Notes under the pieces: model-generated
The model's input: only the letters and a program-made list of their open reading frames with translations
Databases searched by the model: none
What the model was told of the DNA's origin: nothing
Part shown: piece after piece, positions 9,692-18,674 of the stretch
Position numbering within the stretch: the stretch's first letter is position 1
How the letters are laid out: the number at the start of each line of letters is the position of its first letter
DNA from: CAIWHR01 sp963788185
GTDB lineage: Bacteria > Pseudomonadota > Gammaproteobacteria > Burkholderiales > Casimicrobiaceae
Length of the DNA: 64,000 bases
Reading direction: 5' to 3'
Assembly (NCBI GenBank): GCA_963788185.1
Contig: CAWBGE010000012.1
Coordinates: 124,001-188,000, forward strand
Translations under genes and position numbers: made by a program

Positions 9692-10587
9692 AGCACGACT
9701 CCTTGGTGCGACACGATCTCGTAGCTGAGGTCGGATCTGATGCGGATGCGTCCGCGCCGATGGGCCCAGCAGCCGGTCGACACCGCCACGCCGATGGTCG
9801 ACGGATGGCGTGCCGAGGATTCGATGTTGACGCCCATCACGCTGGCGTTGCCGGTCAATCCCTGGGGGCCGATGCCGAGTTCGTTGAGGCCGTCTTCGAG
9901 CAGGGTTTCCATCCTGGCGGCGTTCGGATCGGCGTGGTGCGAGCCGATCGGCCGCATCAGCGCCTTCTTCGACAGTCGCGCCGCCGTCTCCACCGCGGTG
10001 GACACACCGACACCGACCAGCAACGGCGGGCAGGCGTTGACGCCGCGGGAGGTGATGACGTCGAACACGAAATCGGTGACGCCTTCATAGCCCTGGCCCG
10101 GCATAAGCACCGTGGCGCGCCCGGGCAGGGTGCAGCCACCGCCGGCCATGTAGACGTCGATGGTCACGCTGTCGTCGCCGGGCACGATCTCCCAGTCCAG
10201 CCAGGGCACCTTGGTGCCGGTATTGGTGCCGGTGTTCTTCTCGACGAAGGTCTCCACCGCGTTGTGCCGCAACGGCGCGTCGCGCGTGGCTTCCTGCGTG
10301 GCATTGCGCAGGACGTCCTCGAGTTCGCCGAGGAGCGGGAACCTGGCCCCGGCGGTGATGAAGTACTGGATGACGCCCGTGTCCTGGCAGCTGGGGCGAT
10401 CGAGCTTGTTGGCGGCGTCCTGGTTCTCGGCCATCGACGTGTAGACCGCCTTGGCCAGCGGTTGCGTTTCCCGGGCGCGGAGTTCTTTCAGCTTTGCCTC
10501 CACGTCGGTGGGGAGGTGCTTGCCGACATAGGCGGTGAACTTGGCCATGGTATCGGTGAGGGTGCGGACGGCTGCTTCGGTTTCCAA
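9688..10587 (-). CDS. ttdA: L(+)-tartrate dehydratase / class I fumarase, alpha subunit
   Basis: This subunit carries the [4Fe-4S] cluster. Cysteine-containing motifs are RPSCQDTGVIQYF, GGGCTLPGRA and VNACPPLLVGVG, with ARHPSTIGVAVSTGCWAHRRG near the end. I chose a TTG start at 10587 because AGGAG lies seven bases upstream and the 299-residue product matches the family length of about 300. Upstream in-frame codons have no such site. It is transcribed divergently from the LysR gene at 10788. Confidence 0.85.
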   Translation of the reverse strand: METEAAVRTLTDTMAKFTAYVGKHLPTDVEAKLKELRARETQPLAKAVYTSMAENQDAANKLDRPSCQDTGVIQYFITAGARFPLLGELEDVLRNATQEATRDAPLRHNAVETFVEKNTGTNTGTKVPWLDWEIVPGDDSVTIDVYMAGGGCTLPGRATVLMPGQGYEGVTDFVFDVITSRGVNACPPLLVGVGVSTAVETAARLSKKALMRPIGSHHADPNAARMETLLEDGLNELGIGPQGLTGNASVMGVNIESSARHPSTIGVAVSTGCWAHRRGRIRIRSDLSYEIVSHQGVVL

Positions 10588-10787
10588 TTGCGTTCTCCTG
10601 GTGACTTGACAGCGCAGGTCATGGCCAACGTTTCGGGACGTTTGCGCGGCACGGACCGATTGCAACCGCGGCACTCGGCGCCCCGAGCTGGGCATCCCTG
10701 TGTTCGACGCAGGCAATCTAACATTTGCGCATTGATATAAGATTGACCCGTGGGCACACCATTATTGCCGTGGAGGAATCAATAAAG

Positions 10788-11696
10788 TTGCGCACCGACC
10801 TGGCTTTCTTCTCCACCCTGATCAAGAGCGGGAGCCTTTCTGCCGCCGCCCGGGAGTACGACGTCACGCCTTCCGCGGTCAGCAAGTGGCTGGCGCAACT
10901 CGAGGCGCGGCTGGGCGTCCGGCTGATCACGCGGAGCACGCGTCGCCTCAGTCTGACCAACGAGGGGGAGGTGTATCTGAGCGAGGGCCGTCGCATCCTG
11001 GCCGAGATCGACGACCTGGAGCGGAACATCGCCGGCAGTCGCGCGGCGCCCATCGGCCTGCTGAAAGTGAACTCGACGCTGGGATTCGGACGCAACTTCG
11101 TCGCGCCCGCCATTTCGAAGTTCTCGCAGCAATATCCGGACCTGGAGATTCAACTGCTGCTGACCTCCCGTCCGCTCAGCCTGGCCGAGGGGACGGTCGA
11201 CGTCGGCATCCGTTTCGGCGAGCCGCCCGATGCTCGCGTCATCGTGCGCAAGATCGCAGATCATCGGCGGCGGATCTTCGCCGCGCCGAGTTATCTGAAG
11301 TACCACGGCAGACCGCAGATGCCGCACGATCTTACCCACCACAACTGCCTGATCGTGCGCCAGGACGACGTTGCCTATGGCCAGTGGCACTTCACCAAAG
11401 GGCGGCAGGCGCAGACGGTCAAGGTCCGCGGCACCCTGAGCACCAACGACGGAACGGCCGCGCTGACCTGGGCACTCAAGGGTCACGGCATACTGATGCG
11501 CTCGGAGTGGGATGCGGCGCCCTTTGTCCGCGGCGGGCGGCTCGAGGTGCTGCTCGACGACTACGCGCTGCCGCCGGCCGACATCTATGCGATGTATCCG
11601 CAGAGTCAGAACCTGGCGGCGAAGGTGCGCGTGTTTGTCGAATTTCTAACCGCGCACTTCGGGCAAGGTTCCGGCCAGGAGCGATTCAGGTGGTGA
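10788..11696 (+). CDS. LysR-family transcriptional regulator
   Basis: This LysR-type activator has an N-terminal winged helix-turn-helix (FFSTLIKSGSLSAAAREYDVTPSAVSKWLAQLE) and a C-terminal substrate-sensing domain. A GGAGG at 10771-10775 points to the TTG at 10788 (302 residues) or to a GTG at 10770. It diverges from the tartrate dehydratase/fumarase pair with a spacer of about 200 bases, so it probably regulates that operon. Confidence 0.85.
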   Translation: MRTDLAFFSTLIKSGSLSAAAREYDVTPSAVSKWLAQLEARLGVRLITRSTRRLSLTNEGEVYLSEGRRILAEIDDLERNIAGSRAAPIGLLKVNSTLGFGRNFVAPAISKFSQQYPDLEIQLLLTSRPLSLAEGTVDVGIRFGEPPDARVIVRKIADHRRRIFAAPSYLKYHGRPQMPHDLTHHNCLIVRQDDVAYGQWHFTKGRQAQTVKVRGTLSTNDGTAALTWALKGHGILMRSEWDAAPFVRGGRLEVLLDDYALPPADIYAMYPQSQNLAAKVRVFVEFLTAHFGQGSGQERFRW

Positions 11697-11873
11697 CTTG
11701 CCTCGCACGCAGGATGCGTGCGCCGTTGCAGCCGTGCGCCGGGACCGCGTCGGCCCTCACCCGGCACCTGCTCATAGCTGCTTTGCGTCGCGCGCCATGA
11801 TTCCCGCGGGCGAATTCCCCATACTTCGAAACGAGGCCCGCTCCCAGGCCCGAACCGCAATCCGGAGGTTGCA

Positions 11874-12848
11874 ATGACCCTGTTACGTGCATTTCGAGGC
11901 CTCGTCGCCGCGGTGGGATTCCTTGTCGCCAGTGTCGCGATAGCGCAGGGCTGGCCTGCCAGGAACGTGACGATGGTCGTGCCCTGGCCCCCCGGAGGCC
12001 CGTCGGATATCGTCGGGCGGCCGATTGCCAAGGGTCTGCAGGAAGCCTTCGGCAAGCCCTTCGTCATCGAGAACCGCGGCGGCGCCGGCGGCAACATCGG
12101 CAGCGATTTCGTGGCCAAGGCACCGCCGGATGGTCACACCCTGCTGGTGACTTCCAGCGGACCGATCGTGATCAATCCCTTCGTCTACAAGAGGATGCCC
12201 TACGACGCGCAGCGCGATCTCGTTCCGGTCACCAACCTGCTGTGGGTCCCCCTGGTGCTGGTCGTGCATCCCTCGGTACCGGCAAAGAATCTCACGGAAC
12301 TGATCGCCTACATCAAGGCGCAGAACGGCGGATTCCAATGGGCGTCCGCCGGCAACGGCACGACCCAGCACATGACCGGCGAACTCTTCCGCACGACGGC
12401 GCGGCTGGAGATGATCCACGTTCCGTACAAGGGCACGGCGCCGGCGATCATCGACCTGGTCGGGGGCCATGTGCCGCTGATGTTCGACAGCACCATCGCG
12501 ATCATGCCGCAGATCAAGGCAGGCAAGGTCCGCGCCATCGCGGTCTCCGGAAGGGCGCGGTCACCGCAGTTGCCCGACGTTCCGACTTTCGCCGAAGCGG
12601 GCCTGCCCGGCGTCGAATCCTATGCCTGGTACGGAATGTTCGCCCCGGCGAAAACGCCCGGCGACATCATCGCCAAGCTCAACGAAGCGACGCTCAAGTA
12701 TATGCGGGAGCCCGAGTTCCAGAAGGTGCTCGCGGACACGGGTTCGGAATATGTCGGCGACACGCCGGAGAAATTTGCGGCGTTCATCAAGGCCGAGGCG
12801 GTCAAGTGGGAAAAGGTCGCCAGGGAAACCGGGGCCACGCTGGACTGA
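11874..12848 (+). CDS. Bug-family periplasmic solute-binding protein
   Basis: This is a tripartite tricarboxylate transporter (TctC/Bug) receptor of 324 residues. A Sec signal peptide ends near VASVAIAQG. The mature part shows family motifs WPPGGPSDIVGRPIA, IENRGGAGGNIGSDFVAK and PYKGTAPAI. No TctA/TctB membrane genes lie nearby, which is common for the expanded Bug families of Burkholderiales. It is followed 20 bases later by a thiamine-diphosphate enzyme and may bind that pathway's substrate. The ligand is unknown. Confidence 0.9.
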   Translation: MTLLRAFRGLVAAVGFLVASVAIAQGWPARNVTMVVPWPPGGPSDIVGRPIAKGLQEAFGKPFVIENRGGAGGNIGSDFVAKAPPDGHTLLVTSSGPIVINPFVYKRMPYDAQRDLVPVTNLLWVPLVLVVHPSVPAKNLTELIAYIKAQNGGFQWASAGNGTTQHMTGELFRTTARLEMIHVPYKGTAPAIIDLVGGHVPLMFDSTIAIMPQIKAGKVRAIAVSGRARSPQLPDVPTFAEAGLPGVESYAWYGMFAPAKTPGDIIAKLNEATLKYMREPEFQKVLADTGSEYVGDTPEKFAAFIKAEAVKWEKVARETGATLD

Positions 12849-12868
12849 CCCCCTTGAAACCGCACTCC

Positions 12869-14533
12869 ATGAGCGAGAACCCGACCCAACGCCACGGCGG
12901 CCAGATCCTGATCGAGGCACTGCGGCTCAACCAGGCCGATGTCGTCTATTGCGTTCCCGGCGAAAGCTTCCTGCCGGTGCTCGACGCGCTGCAGGAAAGC
13001 ACCGACATCCGCACCATTGTCACGCGTCACGAGGGTGCCGCTTCGAACATGGCGGACGCCTACGGCAAGCTGACCGGGCGTCCCGGCATCGCATTTGTCA
13101 CCCGCGGGCCCGGGGCCACCCACGCCAGCAATGGCGTGCACACCGCGCGCCAGGACTCGACGCCGATGATCCTGTTCGTCGGCCAGGTCGATGCCGGATT
13201 CATGGGCCGCGAGGGCTTCCAGGAGGTCGACTACCGCCAGATGTTCGGCAGCCTCGCCAAGTGGGCGACTGAAATCGATCGCATCGAGCGCATTCCGGAA
13301 ATCGTCTCGCGGGCGTTCAGCGTGGCGATGTCCGGCCGCCCCGGTCCCGTGGTGATCGGACTGCCGGACGACGTGCTGTTCGGTTCCGCAGTCGTGGCCG
13401 ACGTGCCACCGGTGCGCATCGGCCTGTCGGCTCCCACAAGCGATGCGATCGACGAGGCCGGCCAACTGCTCGCGGCAGCCGAACGCCCGCTGGTCATCGT
13501 CGGCGGAGGGGGCTGGAACCGCGACGCGTGTCGCGCGTTCGCGCAGTTCGTGCACGCCTTCGACATGCCGGTCGCAGCGTCGTTTCGGCGCCAGGATCTC
13601 TTCGACAATCGCGATCCACACTACATCGGCCAGCTGGGCCTGGGCGTGTCGCCACGGCTTGCCGAGCGCGTGCGGCAAGCCGACGTCCTGCTGGTCGTCG
13701 GCTCCCGACTTGCCGAAGCGTCGACCTCCGGATTCACGCTTGTGGAGAGTCCGCTGCCCAAGCAGACGCTGATCCACATCCACGCCGACCCCGGGGAACT
13801 GGGCCGGGTCTACGCGGCGCGACTGCCGATCAACGCCGGCATGCCCGCGACCGCCGCGGCGCTCGCCGGCCTCGTGCCGCCGGAAAAGCCCGTTTGGCGC
13901 GCCTGGACGCGCGCCGCGCGTGCCGATTACGAAACCTACTCGACGCCGTCGCCGGCTGCATCCACGCTCGCCGGCGTCGATCTCGCCGCGGTGGTTTCCC
14001 ACCTCGACCAGGTCCTGCCCGACGATGCGATCATCGCCAACGGCGCCGGCAATTACACCGTCTGGGTGCACCGCTTCTTTCGCTACCGCCAGTTCGCCAC
14101 GGAACTCGCCCCCACCAATGGGGCGATGGGCTACGGCTTTCCCGCCGCCATCGCCGCCAAGCTGCGCTATCCGCAACGTACCGTCGTGTGCTTCGCCGGC
14201 GACGGCTGCTTCATGATGTATCCGCAGGAGCTCGCCACCGCGATGCAGTTCGACGCGCCCGTCATCGTCATCGTCGTCAACAACGGCATGCTCGCGACGA
14301 TCCGCATGCACCAGGAGCGGGAATATCCGGGCCGGGTCTCGGGCACGCGGCTCGCGAATCCGGACTTCGTCGCGCTCGCGCGGGCGTTCGGCGCGCACGC
14401 GGAACGCGTCGACGAGACGGAGGCATTTCCGGCGGCGTTCGCGCGCGCCGTGGCGGCAGGCAAGCCCGCGCTGATCGAGCTGCGCACGGACCCCTTGCAG
14501 ATCACGCCTCAGGCCCGCCTCAAGGCGAACTGA
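12869..14533 (+). CDS. Thiamine-diphosphate enzyme, acetolactate synthase-like
   Basis: This 554-residue protein has the three-domain ThDP fold. The N-terminal PYR domain carries the catalytic glutamate in RHEGAASNMADAYG, a central domain follows, and the C-terminal PP domain holds the GDG...N cofactor motif (AGDGCFMMYPQE ... VNNG). It resembles acetolactate synthase large-subunit paralogues often found beside Bug proteins. No small regulatory subunit is nearby, so a biosynthetic ALS role is unlikely. It lacks the recognisable N-terminus of sulfoacetaldehyde acetyltransferase. The substrate is unknown. It overlaps the convergent LysR gene by 14 bases. Confidence 0.85.
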   Translation: MSENPTQRHGGQILIEALRLNQADVVYCVPGESFLPVLDALQESTDIRTIVTRHEGAASNMADAYGKLTGRPGIAFVTRGPGATHASNGVHTARQDSTPMILFVGQVDAGFMGREGFQEVDYRQMFGSLAKWATEIDRIERIPEIVSRAFSVAMSGRPGPVVIGLPDDVLFGSAVVADVPPVRIGLSAPTSDAIDEAGQLLAAAERPLVIVGGGGWNRDACRAFAQFVHAFDMPVAASFRRQDLFDNRDPHYIGQLGLGVSPRLAERVRQADVLLVVGSRLAEASTSGFTLVESPLPKQTLIHIHADPGELGRVYAARLPINAGMPATAAALAGLVPPEKPVWRAWTRAARADYETYSTPSPAASTLAGVDLAAVVSHLDQVLPDDAIIANGAGNYTVWVHRFFRYRQFATELAPTNGAMGYGFPAAIAAKLRYPQRTVVCFAGDGCFMMYPQELATAMQFDAPVIVIVVNNGMLATIRMHQEREYPGRVSGTRLANPDFVALARAFGAHAERVDETEAFPAAFARAVAAGKPALIELRTDPLQITPQARLKAN

Positions 14534-15518
14534 CGCCGCCGTTGCTCCGGAACTTTCCCCCGGCATCGACCAGGTCGACCTCGGCGAGCGCCGCGTCGAG
14601 CAGCGTGTCGGGCCAGGCGCCGGAACGCACGAGGTCTGCGACACGCTGCTTGATGATGCGGCTCGTCTCGAAGAGGCTCGCCAGTTCGACCTGGGTCTTG
14701 CCGAGGACCAGCGCCACGCTGCGCCGGACCTCGGGATTCGCCAACGGGTAGCTGTTCAGTCGACCAGCCGTCACGTCTTCGCTCACCGCCGCCAGCGGCA
14801 AGACCGTGCAGCCGCAATGCTCCATGACCAGCCGCTTGGTGATCGAGATCGAGCCGTCGCATTCCAGCACGATGCGTGGCGAAAAGCCGCAGCGCGTGGC
14901 GAGCGACTCCACCAGAAGCCGGATGCCGTGGTGCGTGCTGGGCAGGATCAGCGGCACGGTGCCGAGATCGCCGACGTCGAACGTACCCGCCGGCAGCGGA
15001 TGATCCGGCGGCGTGATCAGCCGCATGCCCTCGGTCAGCAGCGGATCGTAGCTGAGCGCGCCGGGATGCTCGGGTCGGTAGAGGATGGCGATGTCGATTC
15101 CCCCGTCATCCAGGGTGCCGAGCAACTGACTGGCCAGACCTTCGATGAAGCGCAGCTTCGTCGAAGGATAGCGCTTCCCGAGCGCGTGTCCCAGCGAGCC
15201 AAAGAGCACGCGGGCGATGGTCGGCTGTGCGGCGATGCGCAGGCGCGTCGGTCCCTGGTCGCTTCGATCGCGCATGGCACGCAGCGCGTCGCCAAGCGTG
15301 CGGGTCACGGTCGCGGCAAATCCGAGCAGTTCGCGGCCGCGGTCGGTAGGAACAACGCCCCTGCCGCTGCGGTGGAAGAGGCGCACGCCCGCGTCCGCCT
15401 CGAGCAGAGCGATGCGCCGGCTGATCGTCGACTGATCGATGCCGATTTCGATGGCCGCGCGCGAGACGCTGCCGGCTCGAGCAACGGTGGCGAACAAAGC
15501 GAGATCGTCGGAATTCAC
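14520..15518 (-). CDS. LysR-family transcriptional regulator
   Basis: This 332-residue LysR regulator has the helix-turn-helix LFATVARAGSVSRAAIEIGIDQSTISRRIALLE. It is convergent with the ThDP enzyme gene and divergent from the exported isochorismatase-like gene, with about 100 bases between their starts, so the latter is its likeliest target. The effector is unknown. Confidence 0.85.
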   Translation of the reverse strand: MNSDDLALFATVARAGSVSRAAIEIGIDQSTISRRIALLEADAGVRLFHRSGRGVVPTDRGRELLGFAATVTRTLGDALRAMRDRSDQGPTRLRIAAQPTIARVLFGSLGHALGKRYPSTKLRFIEGLASQLLGTLDDGGIDIAILYRPEHPGALSYDPLLTEGMRLITPPDHPLPAGTFDVGDLGTVPLILPSTHHGIRLLVESLATRCGFSPRIVLECDGSISITKRLVMEHCGCTVLPLAAVSEDVTAGRLNSYPLANPEVRRSVALVLGKTQVELASLFETSRIIKQRVADLVRSGAWPDTLLDAALAEVDLVDAGGKFRSNGGVSSP

Positions 15519-15619
15519 CGGGCTGGCGGAAGCGGGTCGATTGAAATGCGCATCCCTTTATGCTCTCATTGCGCCGCTGCAGGATCCTCGTGCGTCAACA
15601 AGATACACCGGAGAAAGCC

Positions 15620-16312
15620 ATGGAAAGAGTCCGCTCGGTCAGCCGCTTTACAACCACCCGCGCCGGAGCGCCGACGGGAGGCGCCGGCAAGGTGTGGGGT
15701 CGCAGGCTTGCGTGCAGCGTCGCGGCCGCGCTTGGTCTGGCGGTTTCGGCCGCATCCGCACAGACCATCGTCGACGAGTGGGCAAGCGTGAAGGCGCCGC
15801 CCGCCCCGGAATTGAAACCGGTAACGCTTGACCCGAAGACCACCGCGCTGCTGATGCTCGACTTCGTCGCCCCGAATTGCACCGAGCGCCCGCGCTGCAT
15901 GGCCTCGCTGCCGGCGGTGAAGAAACTGCTCGGCGAAGCCCGCGCGAAAGGCATGCTGATCGTTTACGCGACCGGCCCCACCGGCAAGCGTGCCGACACC
16001 GTACCCGACCTCGCGCCGACCGACAGCGAACCCGTGGTATCGACCGGCGTGGACAAATTTGCCAATACGGACCTCGAGAAGATTCTCAAGGCCGGCGGCA
16101 CGCAGACCGTCGTCGCCATGGGCACCGCGGCGCAGGGAGCGGTGCTCTATACCGCAAGCGCCGCCTCGCTGCGCGGCATGAAGGTGATCATTCCCGTCGA
16201 TGGCATGTCGGGCACTCCTTACAGCGAGCAGTACACCGCCTGGCACCTCGCCAATGCGCCGCTGGTTTCACGCAATGTCACTTTGACGAAGCTCGATCTG
16301 ATCAAGTTCTGA
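15620..16312 (+). CDS. Exported isochorismatase-like protein lacking the catalytic cysteine
   Basis: This 230-residue protein has a long basic n-region and a hydrophobic stretch (LACSVAAALGLAVSAASA) before QTIVDEW, a Sec signal peptide that sends it to the periplasm. The isochorismatase-like fold shows TALLMLDFV with the catalytic aspartate. In the segment where family hydrolases have a nucleophilic cysteine (pattern A-T-N-V-C-V), this protein reads A-A-Q-G-A-V, so the cysteine is replaced. It is therefore not a standard cysteine hydrolase and may bind a ligand or use different chemistry. The ATG at 15620 is favoured by GGAG eight bases upstream. Confidence 0.75.
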   Translation: MERVRSVSRFTTTRAGAPTGGAGKVWGRRLACSVAAALGLAVSAASAQTIVDEWASVKAPPAPELKPVTLDPKTTALLMLDFVAPNCTERPRCMASLPAVKKLLGEARAKGMLIVYATGPTGKRADTVPDLAPTDSEPVVSTGVDKFANTDLEKILKAGGTQTVVAMGTAAQGAVLYTASAASLRGMKVIIPVDGMSGTPYSEQYTAWHLANAPLVSRNVTLTKLDLIKF

Positions 16313-16328
16313 TCCGGCCGGGAGCGGA

Positions 16329-17675
16329 TCAGGTCAACTCGAGCAGTTCGAGGTCGAGGTAGCGCGCAACCCGGCGCAGCACCGGGCGGTATTCGCCGTA
16401 GGCGAGCGACGAGTGGTGCTCCATGCCGGCGTCGAGCAATCGCGCGCGGTACGCCTCGGCGTGGACGTCGAGACGCGCGACGCCGGAGGTGCCGGAGAAC
16501 GCCAGCGGCGCCCTGAGCATTTCACCGCCGGAGAGCATCATGCGCAACTTGCCGTTGCCCTGGGTGATGCGGCAAAGCGTGATGCGACCGGGCTTCAACG
16601 GAAATTCCGACAGCAGCGGCAGCTTGCGGTTGGAGTGGATCGTGGCGCGCGGCTCGACCTCGGGATCGGCCATCTCCAGCGGCGCCTGACCGCAGTGCCA
16701 GAAGACGACGGTGTCGCCCGCCGGGTCGATGTCGACCAGGTCGGTGTTGAACACGCCCTGCCCGGAGGCGGACTGCAGGACCAGCGAGGAGATCACGCCG
16801 AACACGTCGGCCTCGCAGCCGCCGGGCCGCTGGTCTTCGTTCATGAGCGCGATGGCGCCGCAGGCGGCGCAGCCGTACTCGGTGAAGAACTCGGGCCAGC
16901 AGCGCACGGCGATGCCCGCGAAACCTTCGGCTTCGGCGCGGCTCTTCAGCTTGGAATACACCTTGAGCGTCTTACGTGTGGCGACCGGGTCCATTTCACC
17001 GAGATTCGCGAAGTCCCTGGCGCGGCGCGCATACGGCTCGTCGGCGACCGAATCCGGCAAGGCCTTGACGCTGTCGAGGAAGGCGCTCACCGGTGTCGTC
17101 ACCGATTCGACGCCGAATCGCTGCCTGATCTCGGCGGGGTCGTAGTTGCAGGCGTCGAAGCCGGTGGGATGATCGCCGACGACGAGGATCTTCGCGCGGG
17201 CAAGCTCTCGCACGATGGCCGCAGCCGTGGCGGCGTCCTGGATCTGCTGCAGGGCGTCCTTGCTGTCCGGCGCGCCGTGGACGTTCTCCAGGTGCTTGCC
17301 CTTGCGACTCAACGTGTGTGCGGCGAGGTTCACGCCGCAGAAGGAATTGAGCCGGAGGCGCCCGCCCGTCCGCGCTTCCGGAAACGTCCACAGCACCAGC
17401 GGCACTTCGAGCCGGGACGCGATCTCGGCGCAGACGGAAGCGTCGGTGAAGGTGACCTGCAGCAGCAGCAGGAGGTCGATGTCCGAGTCGTTGAGCGTGG
17501 CAAACGCCGCGAGCGCGGCGTCGGCATCGAAGTGCAGCTTCTCTTCGCCGACGATCTCCGCGTTCAGCCGCTGCAGTCCCTGCCACGCGGAAGCGAACAC
17601 CGTCTGCGCGTAATCGACGTCGAAGGTCGAGCGACCCACGGCCAGCACGGCGATCCTTGGTTTCCTCTGCTTCAT
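16329..17675 (-). CDS. L-fucose/L-arabinose isomerase-fold protein, putative sugar isomerase
   Basis: This 448-residue protein resembles the fucose/arabinose isomerase superfamily. It has an N-terminal nucleotide-fold-like start (PRIAVLAVGRSTFDVDYA), a central NSFCGVNLAAHTL segment and VRCWPEFFTEYGCAACGAIALMNE, typical of the C-terminal metal-site region. Such enzymes interconvert aldoses and ketoses with Mn(II). It diverges from a transaldolase plus DUF4867-like pair, an arrangement I associate with transaldolase-type sulfoglycolysis, where an isomerase converts sulfoquinovose to 6-deoxy-6-sulfofructose. The substrate assignment is inference; an ordinary deoxy-sugar is the alternative. Confidence 0.7.
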   Translation of the reverse strand: MKQRKPRIAVLAVGRSTFDVDYAQTVFASAWQGLQRLNAEIVGEEKLHFDADAALAAFATLNDSDIDLLLLLQVTFTDASVCAEIASRLEVPLVLWTFPEARTGGRLRLNSFCGVNLAAHTLSRKGKHLENVHGAPDSKDALQQIQDAATAAAIVRELARAKILVVGDHPTGFDACNYDPAEIRQRFGVESVTTPVSAFLDSVKALPDSVADEPYARRARDFANLGEMDPVATRKTLKVYSKLKSRAEAEGFAGIAVRCWPEFFTEYGCAACGAIALMNEDQRPGGCEADVFGVISSLVLQSASGQGVFNTDLVDIDPAGDTVVFWHCGQAPLEMADPEVEPRATIHSNRKLPLLSEFPLKPGRITLCRITQGNGKLRMMLSGGEMLRAPLAFSGTSGVARLDVHAEAYRARLLDAGMEHHSSLAYGEYRPVLRRVARYLDLELLELT

Positions 17676-17965
17676 TGCTGCCTCCTGATTGCAGCGCGCG
17701 CTGCCATTGGTAAGTCCCGCCCGACGGACGCGTTCCGCCGATGAGCGCAGCCGCCGTCACTGCGGCTTCGTCACCGGGTCCGCGACACGATCGCAAATCC
17801 CCAAACCCGCACGTCAGGTGTGATCGTTTGTGACCTTTTGTGTGTTTATACGCCAATTACGGGATCATTGTCGTTGTATTCTTGGAAATATTTGCGTAGG
17901 ATGATCACAAATGCGCCCGGCGTTGCCTGCGGGTTCATCCCCGTTTTCCACCACTGGAGTACCGG
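17676..17965. promoter_or_regulatory. Divergent promoter/operator region, isomerase-transaldolase
   Basis: This 290-base spacer holds repeated TTTGTG-type sites: TGATCGTTTGTGA at 17821-17833, TTTTGTGTG at 17836-17844, and the inverted copy TGATCACAAA at 17902-17911. Spaced direct and inverted repeats are typical of DeoR-family operators, and a DeoR gene lies downstream of the transaldolase. No gene is visible here. Confidence 0.45.
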
Positions 17966-18646
17966 ATGAAATTCTTCCTCGACAGCGCAAAGCTCGATGA
18001 AATCGATCTCGCCTACAACACCTTCGGCATCGATGGGGTGACGACCAACCCGCGCCATGTCCAGGCCAGCGGCAAGCCGTTCAAGGTGGCGCTGCGCGAC
18101 ATTTCGGCCTGGCTCAAGGATCACGGGCTGGCCGGTTACGCGCAGTTCCCGGTGTCCGTCGAAATCAATCCCCATCTTTCGGCCGCCGCCGACATGATGC
18201 GGGAGGCGCGGATCTACGCCGCGCTGAACCCCTGTTTCGTGATCAAGCTCCCGTGCACCGAGCAGGGAATCGCCGCGTCGCGCCAGCTGGAGCGCGAGGG
18301 CATCCGCACCAACGTCACGCTGGTGTTTTCCGCTTCGCAGGCGCTGCCGCCGGCGAAGAACGGCGCGCTGTTCGTCTCGCCTTTCGTCGGCTGGAAGGAA
18401 GAAGCGGGCGATGACACGTCGCAGTTCGTCAGCGACATCCTGTCGATCTACAAGACCTATGGCTTCAAGACCCAGGTCATCGTGGCCGCCCTGCGCAACG
18501 CCAAGCAGATCGTCGATGCCGCGCGCATGGGCGCCGACATCGTGACCTGCGGACTGGCCGTCTACCAGGGGGGATTCGAGCACCCGTACACGCGCAAGGG
18601 CCTGCAGATCTTCCAGAACGCCTGGGACAACACGGTCGCCGAATAA
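17966..18646 (+). CDS. Transaldolase family protein, possible sulfofructose transaldolase
   Basis: This is a 226-residue short transaldolase. Signature motifs are GVTTNP (residues 24-29) and NPCFVIKLPCTEQG, whose lysine (about residue 94) is the Schiff-base lysine. Such enzymes move or release a three-carbon ketol unit. The next gene is DUF4867-like and the divergent gene is an isomerase, the combination I recall from the SFT sulfoglycolysis pathway, where the enzyme cleaves sulfofructose to sulfolactaldehyde. Fructose-6-phosphate-aldolase-type chemistry on another ketose is the alternative. The ATG has GGAG about nine bases upstream. Confidence 0.8.
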   Translation: MKFFLDSAKLDEIDLAYNTFGIDGVTTNPRHVQASGKPFKVALRDISAWLKDHGLAGYAQFPVSVEINPHLSAAADMMREARIYAALNPCFVIKLPCTEQGIAASRQLEREGIRTNVTLVFSASQALPPAKNGALFVSPFVGWKEEAGDDTSQFVSDILSIYKTYGFKTQVIVAALRNAKQIVDAARMGADIVTCGLAVYQGGFEHPYTRKGLQIFQNAWDNTVAE

Positions 18647-18674
18647 GGCGGAGCAGACGACGAGGACCCGCCCA

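Noticed and set aside
12869..14533. Sulfoacetaldehyde acetyltransferase (Xsc) as identity of the ThDP enzyme
   Set aside because: The N-terminal and substrate-domain sequences do not match the Xsc pattern I know; it looks like an acetolactate synthase paralogue.
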